From: Lineus longissimus
Lineage: Eukaryota > Nemertea > Pilidiophora > Heteronemertea > Lineidae
Length of the DNA stretch: 64,000 nucleotides
Assembly (NCBI RefSeq): GCF_910592395.1
Contig: NC_088326.1
Coordinates: 10,669,001-10,733,000 of the forward strand
Reading direction: 5' to 3'
The number at the start of each line of letters is the position of its first letter. The first letter of the stretch is position 1. The notes under the pieces were generated by a model. The model made no database searches and had not been told where the DNA came from. It saw nothing but the letters and a program-made list of their open reading frames with translations. Positions 11,491-23,600 of this stretch are shown one piece after another. The translations under genes and the position numbers were made by a program.

Positions 11491-12380
11491 AGATGACCCA
11501 GATACGAGGAAAATGTCCTCGTTTCGAAGAAGTCCATTCATTGATTATATTCAAGAACTACGGTTACAGTAAATAGACCTACATTGAGTTGGTATAAATG
11601 AAAGTAGCTGGAACCTGAATCAGACGAGGCACTGATCACCGCAAGTCTTCGAAAATACTACAGTATGTATGATCGGTAACAACCTCATTCAATGACAGTA
11701 CATTCGTTTTATTAATGAAGTATATAATATTTCGCCGACCTGAATAGACAAGATTCAAGGTAAGGTTTTAAATTACTTCCCGACTTGATGATAATGCCAG
11801 TCATTAGCCAGATGTACCAGACGGCATGTCAGGACATCCTTATCTGAGAGCCAAGAGCCACCAGCCAAGAGCTAAGACTCCATTAAATAAGTGCCGCCAG
11901 AAAACCCACGAGCCAAGAAAAAGTATGGCTAATGAATATAATTATTATCTTTTGGAATCCTAAGCCTACAGGCACCCTACTTAAAAATAACTTTATTTTG
12001 TAACCGTTTATGACGTTGTCAGACATCGGCGCGTGGATCGCAGTATCATCCCAGAATTTTTATCGTACTATCGTTCCATCGTACTTTCGTACTATCAGGA
12101 TTTTGTGCCTGGACTTCATGCACTGTGTACAATCACACGTGTTTGTCATTCCTGCCGAATCATGTAGCCTTGCGCAAATGCTGCAATCAGAACTGTTTTT
12201 AAAAGGCATGATATTGCTCAAGTCTATAAGTTCTTGAAAGCGGCCAATTCAAGCAAATGATGAGAGTAGGATCGCCTCATCGCACTACACTAGGCAAGGA
12301 GTGCTATCTGCATTTATTGTAAAAAACGGTAATCGTGGCTCTTGGCACTTGGATCTTGGCTCTCAGATCAGGGTGTCCCC
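11491..12380 (+). repeat. direct duplication, copy A (empty site)
   Basis: This block recurs at 12712-13892. Copy A holds about 220 bp (11962-12181) missing from copy B, and lacks the 493-bp foldback element found in B. At about 11613-11626 the sequence CTGAATCAGACGAG is the uninterrupted form of the insertion site. Confidence 0.8.
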
Positions 12381-12711
12381 GGCAAGTCTCCACTGCATGT
12401 GCCCACGATTATACAGGCCGTATCACATTATGCGACTCGAACCAGACGCGACTATCTGTCGGCCGATCGGGTCGGATAATGTGGACAGTCTACGACCTAA
12501 ACACGGCCCCGCATCGTGTCATATTCTGGAATGTCTCACAAAAACGCTAATAAAACAATTTAGAATCATTGGAACATTCTAAAATTCACTTATGACATTA
12601 ACAGGATATAGGACTACACTTCTGCCAAGTTTTTTTTAAATCACGAAAATGTATGTACAAAAAGTGTACACGGAACCTATAGCAGATTTAATTGTGTGCT
12701 GAGCCCTAAAT

Positions 12712-13892
12712 GATGACCCAGTTACGAGGAAAATGTCCTCGTTTCGAAGTAGTCCATTCATTGATTTCGCTCAAGAACCATGGTTACAGTACATAGGCCT
12801 ACATTGAGTCGGTATGAATAAAAGTAGCCGGGAACTGAATCATACGGTGGCTGGGAAAGGACATGGTGATTTTTATTTTCAATGACGATGTTTATTTTTT
12901 ATCTCAGGCGCCTGACTTACTATCTCAGGCGCCTGACTTACTATCTCAGGCGCTTGACTTACTAACTCAGGCGCTTGACATACGAAAACGAGGCTGGTTG
13001 ATGCACGCGCGATACTGGGCATTTTACATTTTTGACATAAAGGCGTCGCAGAAGAAGAAGGGTCACTTAGCAAGGACGCGTCTTAGATGCCTTGCACTAA
13101 TCCTAATGCCGAACCGCTCTTTGAGAACAGCGAGGATTTCCTTCTAATTCAGCGCAAGACCGAACAGTTCCTTAACGATGGCATCCAGCTTAGTGAGCTC
13201 ACCAGCCTCGTTTTCGTAAGTCAGGCGCCTGAGTTAGTAAGTCAGGCGCCTGAGATAGTAAGTCAGGCGCCTGAGATAAAAATTAAACATCGTCATTGAA
13301 AATAAAAATCACAATGTCCTTTCCCAACCACCGTAGAATCAGACGAAGCACTGATCACCGCAAACCTTCGAAAATACTACAGTATGTGTGATCGGTGGCA
13401 ACCTCAGTCAATGACAGTACATTCGTTTTATTAATGAAGTATATAATATTGCGGCGACCTGAATAGACAAGATTCAAGGTAAGGTTTTAAATTACTTCCC
13501 GACTTGAAGATATGCCAGTCATTAGCCAGATGTACCAGACGGCATGTCAGGACACCCTTATCTGAGAGCCAAGAGCCACCAACCAAGAGCCAAGACTCCA
13601 TTAAATAGCAAAGTGCCACCAGAAAAGCCAAGAGCTAAAGAAAAGTATGGCTAATGAATATAATTATTATCTTTGGGAATCCTCAGCAATCAAAACTGTT
13701 TTTTTTAAAAGACATGATATTGCTCGAGTTTATAAGTTCTTGAAAGCGGCCAATTCAAGCAAATAATGAGAGTAGGATCGCCTCATCGCAATACACTAGG
13801 CAAGGAGTGCCTATCTACATGTATTGTAAAAAAACGGTAATCGTGGCTCTTGGCACTTGGCTCTTGGCTCTCAGATCAGGGTGTCCCCGGCC
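12712..13892 (+). repeat. direct duplication, copy B
   Basis: Second copy of the 11491-12380 block, interrupted by the element at 12843-13335. It ends in GTGTCCCCGG right at the breakpoint with the TRIM copy 2 remnant. Copy A carries the same phrase near 12380, followed by different sequence, so this point is a recombination junction. Confidence 0.75.
12843..13335. mobile_element. foldback/MITE element with about 140-bp inverted repeats
   Basis: The left arm (12843 to about 12990) and right arm (about 13195-13335) are near-perfect inverted repeats starting TACGGTGG. Each carries three or four tandem subterminal repeats of about 21 bp centred on the palindrome CAGGCGCCTG. The flanks are GAATCA on both sides, a 6-bp target duplication. 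The paralogous site near 11617 shows the sequence before insertion with a single GAATCA. The unique middle is about 200 bp and has no plausible protein, so the element is non-autonomous. Confidence 0.88.
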
Positions 13893-14890
13893 GGGCGGTA
13901 GGATCTACCAAGATAAACATTGACACAGAGAGTATTACTTGCCTCAACAGCATCAGTCAGGAACTCATGAACTAAGTCGGTGCTTCAAGGGAAAGTGTCA
14001 CTATGACTGTGATAGAGGAAGTCACGAGATCGAATGGTGAATTAGGACTTGACATTGGTGATTTAGGGAACGGTCTGGCTGTAATAAATGGGGGTCATCA
14101 AATCAGAAGAGGTAAAACAAAGCGGGATTTCCGACAATTGAAGAAGGTGTGCAACATAACCTTTCAAAAAAATCGGCCGTGTGCGGTAGTTTTCCTATTG
14201 AAGCATCTACCTGACTCTCGCCTTGCTACATTAGGCTCATCTGATGGTGATTTCGCGAACACGATTTACTTCCATGACGAAGTATCTTCTTCACTGACGG
14301 GCACAATCACAGAGGGAGTTCACCCTGCTGATGACTTGGCCTTCACATCCACTGGTGAAGTAGTAGTGGCAAGATGGGAAAAGCCGCCCATTAGAGTTTT
14401 CAAGCCTGCTACTGGTGCATACCGTGATATTAACATTACCCATGATGGGGAGGTGATTGGTAGGCTGTGGCGTGTTGAGACTGATGAGTCTGACAACATG
14501 TTTGCCTTAACTTCTTTCAGTAATTCATTTCTTTTTGTTGTGAAACCGAATGGCACCGTCATTCAGTGTATCAGGTTACCTGGACCTTCTCACCGTATGG
14601 GTTTCTGTTCACTGAATAGAACCCTATATATCACTGCTAGTGACAGGATCCTGAAGTTTCACTGGAGTAATGACATCCTTGAAGAGATCTCATCATGTTC
14701 ACAGGGCGTGGAAGGATTCTATTGCTATGATGTTTGTATTGGTAGCGGTGGCGAGGTGTTGGTGGCTGGTTGGATGGGGAACCGTGATATCGGTATCTAC
14801 CAGGTGACGGAAGGAGAAGATGAGGAGGACATGGTATTGAGGGAGATAGAGTATAAGATCATATTAATATATTTGAACATATCTTCTTAG
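13893..14890 (+). pseudogene. TRIM-type copy 2, 3' remnant
   Basis: Only the end of the coiled coil and the propeller-like C-terminal part are left. The frame is broken by a TAG-type stop soon after the start (about 13970-13973) and reopens at 14003. The part from 14100 matches copies 1 and 3 closely. It has about 25 extra residues (about 14036-14110, encoding the LGLDIGDLGNGLAV stretch) absent from the other two, which may be an ancestral segment lost there or an insertion here. The end is deleted: after EIEYK the sequence jumps into 3' flanking DNA and stops at 14890. RING and B-boxes are absent. Confidence 0.85.
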
Positions 14891-15326
14891 CGTATTTTAT
14901 GATGGGATTTATTGATATACTATTGGTTTATTGGGACTGGGGGTTACTATATACATTAGATCTAGAAAATCTTCCTCTCTTACTCGTCATGCTGGAAAAA
15001 ATGCGCCATTTTATGCATCGATTTACGTGTAACTTTGTATAGCTATTATCGAGACACAACCCCATACGGTGTCCTCCAAAACTATCAGCCAAAACCGTTG
15101 GCGAAGCTCAAGCATGAGAAGACTACAAATGCGGCTCTGACTCTTCAGTTACGATATCATATGACGACATCTTCCCAGCACCATGAACATCGACAACTGG
15201 TCACCCATTTGATCGGCTGGATTCGTTTATTTCCCACCAAATGACGTCACTCGCGCCAATGCAGCTGAGTACGTCCTCATCTGACAAGAGCCAGATGTCT
15301 GGGCGCTGTTGTTCAAAACAATTATT

Positions 15327-17606
15327 TGGTGATTGAATTTATCAGCTCGGCTGGTTGGTGAGAAGCGGGAGTGTTGGTCAAAGGACGCCATACGCACCCG
15401 CATTTTAATCACCAAATAAACGCTTGAGCCAAACGCACTGTGGCGCAGCGGCGACTTGCGCAGGAAACCCTTACCACTCTGATATACAACCCCCCCCCCC
15501 CCCCCACACACGTTCTTGTCTAATTATCTTCCAACCTTCATGGGGGTAGGCTAGAAAACCATACGATATTGATATACATATCTTCACAACCTTAAGCCGC
15601 CTAGTTTTCTTCTAACCTTCCAAGGCTTACATTAACTTTTAACCTCTCGACGAACAATTCAGTGACAATGACACCCTCAATAAAAACAATGATTATCGTC
15701 CTAAGGTGGTCATCAGGACACCTCTCTAGTAAGGACAGCAGGGTATCCTTGATAAAGAGGATTAGAATGTGTGTCATATGACTGAAGGATTTCCTTTTAG
15801 ACATTTGTACAATGTAAACTATCATTTGAATGCAGTGTTGAAAATGTTGTGCTCATTTCTAAACGCACGGGATATCTATATATGTTTTATATATTGAATA
15901 TATTTTTATAGTATAAATATGGGACAGTTTTACGACAAATGGTGCTCATTATTAATGTCTTTGCAAAGGTTGGTTGTCGTTGGCCTAATTTACAAACTGT
16001 GTATCGAGTCATTTTATAAAAAGGTGCCGATACAAACATGTGTAAGGAATTGATACAGAACTGAAGGTATAGTTTGGTTGTCTCATGACTTAACATGAAG
16101 AATGGAGCTTAATTGATTTAGGCCAAAACCATTGCGCCTAACAGATGTTTTTGTACAAACAGACAGCTCCTTCGAACGGTAGTGTTGTGCAAAAACCTAC
16201 ACCGATAGTGTTGTGCCGGGATCAATGTCCTTCCTGTAACAGCTCTATCCGAGCGATGTTGGCCCCAGTGTTCTGTGAGATAACCTACACCGATAATGAG
16301 GTACCGGTGTCAATTTCCATAATCCTCTAACAGCGCTATCTGAGCGATGTTTGGCCCCGGTGTTGTTTCTAAACCGAAGAGAACCGAAAAGACATGGCCC
16401 ATGTGTAGTGTTATTGTCAATGTATACGTTTATGTTCATGGCTAAGCTGATTTATAAAGCATATGTAATGCTCATATCAGAAACGTTTTGATAATATGAC
16501 ATGGTTTACAACAAAGACAAAGTGTTGCTAAATGATGATCTGGTTTAAACTGATCATCAGTTAGCTATCTGACGACTCCTAAAGCAATATGGCGTCGTTC
16601 ACACATATAATTACATTGTAGTAACATCTCCTAAAGCTGCAATTATATAGAGTTCACGTTTTCACATGTAACGTGTCACTGTTCACTTTTCATGCGTGAC
16701 ATGAAGTACGAACAAGTCATTTCTAAAAAGTGGGCTACGTACGATTCACGACGACGTCACTTTTCACCTTAACGCCCTGTTTTCAAGCCGAATTAAAGTT
16801 AACTCGTGAAAAGTAAATCATGACAAGTTACAACGTAAACCCGACCATGGGAACATTTCCGAACTAGGCGATCGAGGGAACTTGACTCTTTATTTTAAAA
16901 AAAATGTTGATTTATCGCCGAGACACGCCTAACATACAAACTACAGTGAAACGTCCCTTAGCGGACACCTCTCTATTAAGGACAATCTCTCTATTAAGGA
17001 CACTAGTTCTGGGAGTAAAAAAAGGGGAATATCGCCTACTCGATAAAAAGCAATGCCACCTTTTTTCGCCAGCAGCCACTCTTGGCATCAAGGCGAGCAA
17101 GAATTTAACGGTCCGAAAATCCTGCACGACCGAATACTATTAATCAATGACAAGAGTTTCTCCATAAGAATCTAGCCAATCACGAGTTCAGAAGACAGAA
17201 TCTAGCTGACTGAGTTTTCTTCTACCAGGTACATTTTCAATTTCTTAAAGGCCCGGAAAATGAAAAAGTTGGGTAAAACCACATGTCGTGCTGCATTCAC
17301 TTTTAACAGATTAGCGCATTATACTCTGCAACTGAACAGTCCAAAGCGCTCCGGACCAAACCAAAGAGCACACATACTCTTGTGCAGTACTTTACTTTGC
17401 CATTTCAGAACAGTTGATGCCGTGGATCGAAGGAATACCCATCACCACTTTGAGACACGCTTAAACATTTAACCTCAGTTCGAGACCCGAGTTGTTTTAT
17501 TTCTGATTTTCATTTTCAGTAATTTCTCCCCTACACTACATACAAGACACTATGTGATACTAACGACACTCTCATGATTATTTTTATTCTCTTTCCAGAA
17601 TTCAAG
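15327..17606 (+). repeat. TRIM segmental duplication, unit 3 upstream region
   Basis: The most complete version of the duplicated upstream region: poly-C tract at 15490-15505, AT-rich block, TACAGT-type repeat fragment at about 16940-17010, and a pyrimidine tract ending in AG just before the TRIM ATG. The conserved short ORF in both units (2728-2943; 17260-17472) shares the duplication and is not evidence of coding. The promoter and any 5'UTR exon of the intact TRIM gene should lie here. Confidence 0.75.
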
Positions 17607-19700
17607 ATGGCCGCCGCCCCTGCCGACAGCAGCTTGAGCAGTGAATTAGAGTGTGCCATCTGCTCCGATCAACTGGAACAGCCGAAGTATATCGGTCCCT
17701 GCCACCACACATTCTGCAAGGAGTGCATCGATAAGTATTGGGTCTCCCTTGAGAAGTGGAGAACAATTCCTTGTCCACAATGCCGCGAAGAATGCCCAAT
17801 CCCGTCAAATGGCGTGGACGACCTGAAGGATAACTTCATGGTAACCAACATCATAGAGACATATCGAAAGCAACAACAGAAAGCTGCACTTCTCGCGAAA
17901 ATCAAATGTACCTTGTGTCCGAATGGAGCGTCCAGTTTTTGCAAAGATTGTGATTTAAAATTATGTCCTGAATGCAAACGAAACCATGACCGTAACCCCC
18001 AAAATCATTACCACCACTTATTTGGTCTCTGCCGCTCCCATGGCAATGGATTGTTGTTTTTCTGCAATCCTTGCAAACAGGCTGTCTGTGGTGGCTGCAG
18101 ATTATCTGATCACAAAGACTGTGTCCACGAGGTGACACCAAGCCGTCAAGTTGCTATCAACTTAATATCAAGAATCCAAGCCTGTTCGGCTGGACTAGAA
18201 GACGCGATAAGGACTCAAGTTGGAGACCAAGAAACGAAACTGTTGGGGCTTCGGAACATTGTCCAGCAACAGTCGACTTCCACTGAAAAGCAAGCGACTG
18301 TCGGTACCGAAAATAACATAGCTAAGAATAGGACAGACATCCGGGATCACCAGGCAAAGAGTCAAACGATACAAAAGAAAATCGATATCTTATTGAAGGA
18401 AAAGGAGAAGGAGGATAAAATTACAAAGCAACTCGTCAAAGACGTAGACAAACTCGAGAAAGAGAAGGCAAAAATCATCGCAAGCGTCAGAGAGAAGTTC
18501 ACCAAATCATCTGAGAAGATCAACCTGCGTCTTCGATCCCTTGAGACCCGTAGGAAAGAAATGAAAACAAAAATAGAGCAGGGCCGAGCAGTAGGATCTA
18601 CCAAGATCACCATTGATACCGAGAGCATTGCTAACCTGACCAGTATCAGTCAGGAACTCGTGGACTTAATCGGTGCTTTAAGGGACAGTGACACTGTGGC
18701 TGTGATAGAGGAAGTCACGAGATCGATCGGTAAAACAAAGCGGGATTTCCGACATTTGAAGAAGGTGTGTAACTTTACCTTTCCAAGAAATCCGCCGTGT
18801 GCGGTAGTTCTCCGATTGAAGCATCTACCTGACTCTCGCCTTGCTACATTAGCCTCATCTGGTGGTGGGGCGGACACGATTTACTTCTATGACGAAGTAT
18901 CTTCTTCACTGACGGGCACAATCACAGAGGGAGTTCACCCTGCTAAAGACATGGCCTTCACATCCACTGGTGAAGTAGTAGTGGCAAGATGGGAAAAGCC
19001 GCCCATTAGAGTGTTCAAGCCTGCTACTGGTGCATACCGTGATATTAACATTGCCCATGATGGGGAGGTGATTGATGAGCTGTGGTCGGTTGAGACTGAT
19101 GAGTCTGACAACATGTTTGCCTTAATTTCTTCCAATAATTCACGTCTTCTTGTTGTGAAACCGAATGGCACCGTCATTCAGTGTATCAGGTTAACTGGAC
19201 GTTCTTACCGTATGGGTTTCTGTTCACTGAATAGAACCCTATACATCGCTGTTGGTGACAGGATCCTGAGGTTTCACTGGAGTAATAACATCCTTGAAGA
19301 GATCTCATCATGTTCACACGGCGTGGAAGGATTCTGTTGCTATGATGTTTGTATTGGAAGTGGTGGCGAGGTGTTGGTGGCTGGTTGGATGGGGAACCGT
19401 GATATCGTTATCTACCAGGTGACAGAAGGAGCAGATGAGGAGGACATGGTATGGAGGGAGATAGGGTATCAAGGTGGTGAGAAGAGAACAGGTCGTTACT
19501 ACTCGCCACATATCTGCATCAATTATGATATCGTTATCTACCAGGTGACAGAAGGAGCAGATGAGGAGGACATGGTATGGAGGGAGTATCAAGATGGCGT
19601 GAAGAGAACAACTAGTAACGTATCGCCGTGCATCAGCATCAATGATGATAATCTCTGGCTTGCATATGATGACAAGCTTGAAAAGTTCAAGTTGGTTTAA
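17607..19700 (+). CDS. TRIM-type RING/B-box E3 ubiquitin ligase, copy 3
   Basis: Single-exon 697-aa protein. The ATG at 17607 was chosen over the in-frame one at 17574 because it has an AAGATGG context and follows a likely splice acceptor (TTTCCAG, ending 17598). Order: C3HC4 RING (about 16-65, starting C16-A-I-C19), B-box 1 (about 99-140), B-box 2 (about 145-185, C-x-x-H start), charged coiled coil (about 190-390), then a 300-residue C-terminal part with repeated blade-like strands (motif about VVKPNGT) resembling NHL-type propellers. RINGs of this type transfer ubiquitin from an E2; the C-terminal domain would select the substrate. A 126-bp in-frame tandem duplication near the end (from 19401 and 19527) adds about 42 residues. 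A poly(A) signal AATAAA lies at 20116-20121. It is the only intact member of the local cluster. Confidence 0.9.
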   Translation: MAAAPADSSLSSELECAICSDQLEQPKYIGPCHHTFCKECIDKYWVSLEKWRTIPCPQCREECPIPSNGVDDLKDNFMVTNIIETYRKQQQKAALLAKIKCTLCPNGASSFCKDCDLKLCPECKRNHDRNPQNHYHHLFGLCRSHGNGLLFFCNPCKQAVCGGCRLSDHKDCVHEVTPSRQVAINLISRIQACSAGLEDAIRTQVGDQETKLLGLRNIVQQQSTSTEKQATVGTENNIAKNRTDIRDHQAKSQTIQKKIDILLKEKEKEDKITKQLVKDVDKLEKEKAKIIASVREKFTKSSEKINLRLRSLETRRKEMKTKIEQGRAVGSTKITIDTESIANLTSISQELVDLIGALRDSDTVAVIEEVTRSIGKTKRDFRHLKKVCNFTFPRNPPCAVVLRLKHLPDSRLATLASSGGGADTIYFYDEVSSSLTGTITEGVHPAKDMAFTSTGEVVVARWEKPPIRVFKPATGAYRDINIAHDGEVIDELWSVETDESDNMFALISSNNSRLLVVKPNGTVIQCIRLTGRSYRMGFCSLNRTLYIAVGDRILRFHWSNNILEEISSCSHGVEGFCCYDVCIGSGGEVLVAGWMGNRDIVIYQVTEGADEEDMVWREIGYQGGEKRTGRYYSPHICINYDIVIYQVTEGADEEDMVWREYQDGVKRTTSNVSPCISINDDNLWLAYDDKLEKFKLV
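19401..19652 (+). repeat. 126-bp in-frame tandem duplication in TRIM copy 3
   Basis: Two copies of a segment encoding DIVIYQVTEGADEEDMVWRE and about 22 further residues, starting at 19401 and 19527. The spacing is exactly 42 codons, so the frame is kept. Copies 1 and 2 of the gene carry one such segment. It probably adds or extends a propeller blade. Confidence 0.85.
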
Positions 19701-20618
19701 ATATTGGGCGTATGTAGACCTACATTTTTGTGTTGACACCACCCTACAGTCTTAGATAACATAAGAACAATGCATGTACCAGGATCGTATCTATCGGGAT
19801 ACAGTGTCTTCGAAAAACCTGTTCTTCATACAGATTTAGACCCTTTTGAGACACAATATGATCTCTAGCTTGGGTCTGGGCGCGGTTGTAGAAAACAATT
19901 TTGTCACTTTCAAGGGCGTTTACCGAACTTGGCGCTGAGTGTAATGGACTTAACTGAAGGCAAGTATACTTGCTGTAGGGGATAATGCCGAGTTAAGTAA
20001 ATGCCAGTGTTAGTTACTAAACTTGCGACGACAGGCAAATTCAAAAACAGGTACAACTAAATTTATGTCGTATCAGCTTATAAACCTATGTAGCTCACAA
20101 GTAAAACACAGAAGTAATAAAGTATGCATGTTACATGTACATTGTATGTTACATAACGAACAGCCTTAGCAATAGACCTAATAAATAAACAATGTCACTA
20201 TAAATATAAACACCACCGAGCTTTGTTTTTCAATTTGACATTTTTATTTAAGGAGACATTTCAAATTATGGTGCATGGCAGTAGAGACTATTCTCTTTCA
20301 TTCACCACTGATGAGCGTTCGCTGTGCACCAGTTGGGATTATTGACCTAAAGTGGCTCCGCTACGGCCAAAGAGGAGTCCGTCTCAAGTTGCTGTCAACC
20401 TAGATTTGGAATCTGCGTGCCCTGGTAGAGACACCAGATGGAGGAATCTCGGTAAAGTCCATTCAGAGGATGAGGATGAGCAAGAGTATCGAACCTAATG
20501 ATTTTCGAGGGGGGCTATCAACAGGTCTATTAAAATGCCGTTGTCGGTGGCAACACCCCGAGCGGCAAAGTCATTGCTAAATGTACACCGGTATATTCGA
20601 TTTTTCTCATGTTGGTTG
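19701..20618. other. TRIM/ODH convergent intergenic region
   Basis: 3' flank of TRIM copy 3 (poly(A) signal AATAAA at 20116-20121, another near 20181) facing the 3' flank of the opine dehydrogenase (minus-strand AATAAA at 20243-20248). The two genes are tail-to-tail. No further gene is visible. Confidence 0.5.
20243..20248 (-). terminator. putative ODH poly(A) signal
   Basis: AATAAA on the minus strand, about 370 bp after the ODH stop codon. It is the only clear candidate in the short 3' flank. Confidence 0.4.
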
Positions 20619-23600
20619 TCAATTTGTCACATTTTCCTTGAGTATTTCTCTCAGTGACGTGAGGCCGTACCTCTGCGGTGCTCTCGTCTCGCGCACATCC
20701 CTACCAACGAGCCTCCCGTTTACGACGAATTCCTTCCCGAGACTCTGTTGTGCCCAGTACAAGACCTTGTCCATAGATGGCGTCTCCACTCCGACTATGT
20801 CTGCGATGCCTTTTACGACGGCCATTCCAAATGGGATGTCCTCACGGAGGTAGCGGTGTTGAAAATTTGGCATGTATTTGCCCTCAGCTGCAAGACAGAA
20901 ATTATGCCTACTTGAGTGAAATATAATACACCACTGAGTGTAGGAGATTTAGTGTCTGGAGATTAAAAACACGGTGCCTAGCTTAAAGGGAGGGCACGGG
21001 TATTGTCAGACCGTGTCGTATAGCCCATTCTGAGGAAATCACGGGTTAATGTTCGCTTCTCCGGCCCTGCACACAAACCCCCCCGAGACATTCGCCCACA
21101 TTTGGTGGAGTAGCCAGCGCAGACGTAAGTGCGTCCAATCAGAGCGTCGCTTACATTTGAGTCTAGGAATTTCAATAACGGTACCCAAACTCGCATTCAT
21201 TCTCCGGCGCAGTGGATAGTAGTGATAGTAGTCCTACACTATGCTTGAATGTTAACGCTGCTTTGGAGAATGAATCGCATTTGATCATGACGACAACGAG
21301 AGAGCCGCGTCTCCTTCGAGGTGCGCACTGCAACCTCGATTCTAAGAGATCTGAGTGCAGTTTTCATTCATAAAAATCATAGAAGTACGGTACTAGAACC
21401 GAGGTTTAGTTTAATCTCGTTGCTGACTTAAAGGTGACGTACGCCTGTACTTCACCAGATGAGGGCGAATGTCTCAGGGGTTTGTGTGCAGGGCCGCTGA
21501 AGCGAACATTAGCCCATGATTTCCTCAGGATATGCTCGGCAAGTTAGTCTTACCTATTGAAAACTCCAGATGTCACCACTATTGCGGCGAACCTGATCGC
21601 GTTAAACCCGATGCAGGACCCGTTACGAAACGACTACATGCTATTGTGGAGGTTGTATCTTACCCGTTTTAAGGCAAGGATGTCTCAGACCATCATATGC
21701 CTTGTTCGTCTTCAAAGCCGTCATCAGGTTTGTCTTATCCAATATGTCATTCTGAAACGTCGCCAGGTACCAGTTGTAGATGTGCTTCACGCTGCTGAGG
21801 TCTGTTTTTGGAGACTGGGCCATGATCTCTCTGCTGATGCTGACAACTTCCTCACTGACGTGCGAGAGGAGTTCAACGGTCGCGGTGGAGACCCCGTGGA
21901 AAAACAGCGGTGATTCCTCCACAGGGACCCCTTCCCAGTCCCGCCATTGGCCGTACATGATCGTGGGCTGGGCAATTGCGTTTGGCGCCATCAAGGTGAC
22001 GGCGAGGAGGTGACCTTTGATCTCGAGCTCAGGGTTGTCGCCCAGCATGTATTGGAATGATGCCAGGTGATTGTGATGGAAAGCAGACGGCTTGCGGGGC
22101 AGGTGCACAGCGCCGTCTATCGTCTCCCGCGTCGCCAACAAATCCACCGCCCTTCCGTACTCCCTGATCCGGCTCACCCACGGGAGGGTCTCGAAATCAA
22201 TCACAGTACACAGGTCTGATTTCTCCTTCAAGATTCCCCGGAGCTGAAACTCGAACCCATTGACCCCAGGCAGGCCAATGATGGTTGATACGGGTCCAAT
22301 GTACGGCTCAATCGCCTTGAAGTAGTCCTCGTGGCAGTAGGCGGGCACCGTGAAGATGATGATGTGAGTCCCGGGGATCACTTCGCGCGGGTCCTTGGAT
22401 ACGGTAAAGGGGTCCGCGGTAAGTTCTACATTTTCTCCCCGAATTCCACCTCCCTGAAAAATTAAACCGATTTTTGGGGTTGGTTCTAATGTCACAGACA
22501 AAACTCGTCTCTTTCCTCATAGTGCTCGCATCAAGACAGGGACTAACAATCATAAATGCCCTCGTAGCACTTCGAAATAATATGTGGGTTTGGGGGTAAG
22601 TGATGCAGTAGTTCAGAAAGGTACCCCTGAAAATCTAAGCGGAGATCCCAAGCCAAAACAGAATAAAGAACACATATATTGTACATCAGAGAGGCGCCAC
22701 CGATGCCCTTCTTTGTATGAATATTCGGGAATGGGGGACACTGTCAAATTAGAAAAGCAAGTGGTCGTATTATAAACTCGGGCTAAGATTAATTGGATAT
22801 CGAAACGAAGACAATTGAACAACTATACTGGTCAATCACCTTTATGAAGACACTGAAGTTCCCTTCAGCCATGGCCGTGGTCCACTGCTCAGCCTCGTCC
22901 CTGTAGAGCGTCAGGACGCGGACCTCGATCCCTGGACGTGAGGCGGCCAGTCCAGCCATGATGTGGGCGCCATTCCCTCCGCCACAAATAGTCACAATTA
23001 ATTGGTCCTCCGACGCTACGTCGAATGTTTCTTGCCCGGTGGTGAGTCTGGGGATATAGAAGGAGACAATTACTCTTTCAGAAGGTAGGAACCAGGGTGG
23101 GTCAAGTATCTGTCTGCTAACTTGCAGTACCGGTACATAGAATACTAATAATCGGATTGCAACCAAAGTTAATGTGATTATGCATCTATGTACTTTTATA
23201 AATCTTCTTAATTTTCAATCAAAAATCATGACAAATATGGCTGTCAGGCCGCCATCTTGGAAATCAAACGAAGTCCTATTACTCCTAAACTGTTGAACAG
23301 ATGTCAACCAATTTCCATGTGACATGTACATTCTTCAATAACCCTGATATTCAGTCAACTTTATAATCAAAATGCTATACTTAGATGGTACCGGTAAATT
23401 TCTTTTGTGCCATTGAGCCGAGAATATATTCAATGGAATCAAAACTGGTGAAACTAGCCAGAAACTGTTCTCCCCATATCCATTGCAAATGACATGCATT
23501 ACATTACCCGGGGCGAGCACATGGTCCCTGGACCATTTCATTTGCTCTTATGATAATTGTCTCTTATTTTGTCACTCAAATATAGTCACAGCTGGTGGTC

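Noticed and set aside
21557-22013. plus-strand ORFs opposite the opine dehydrogenase
   Set aside because: Shadows of the coding exon on the other strand.
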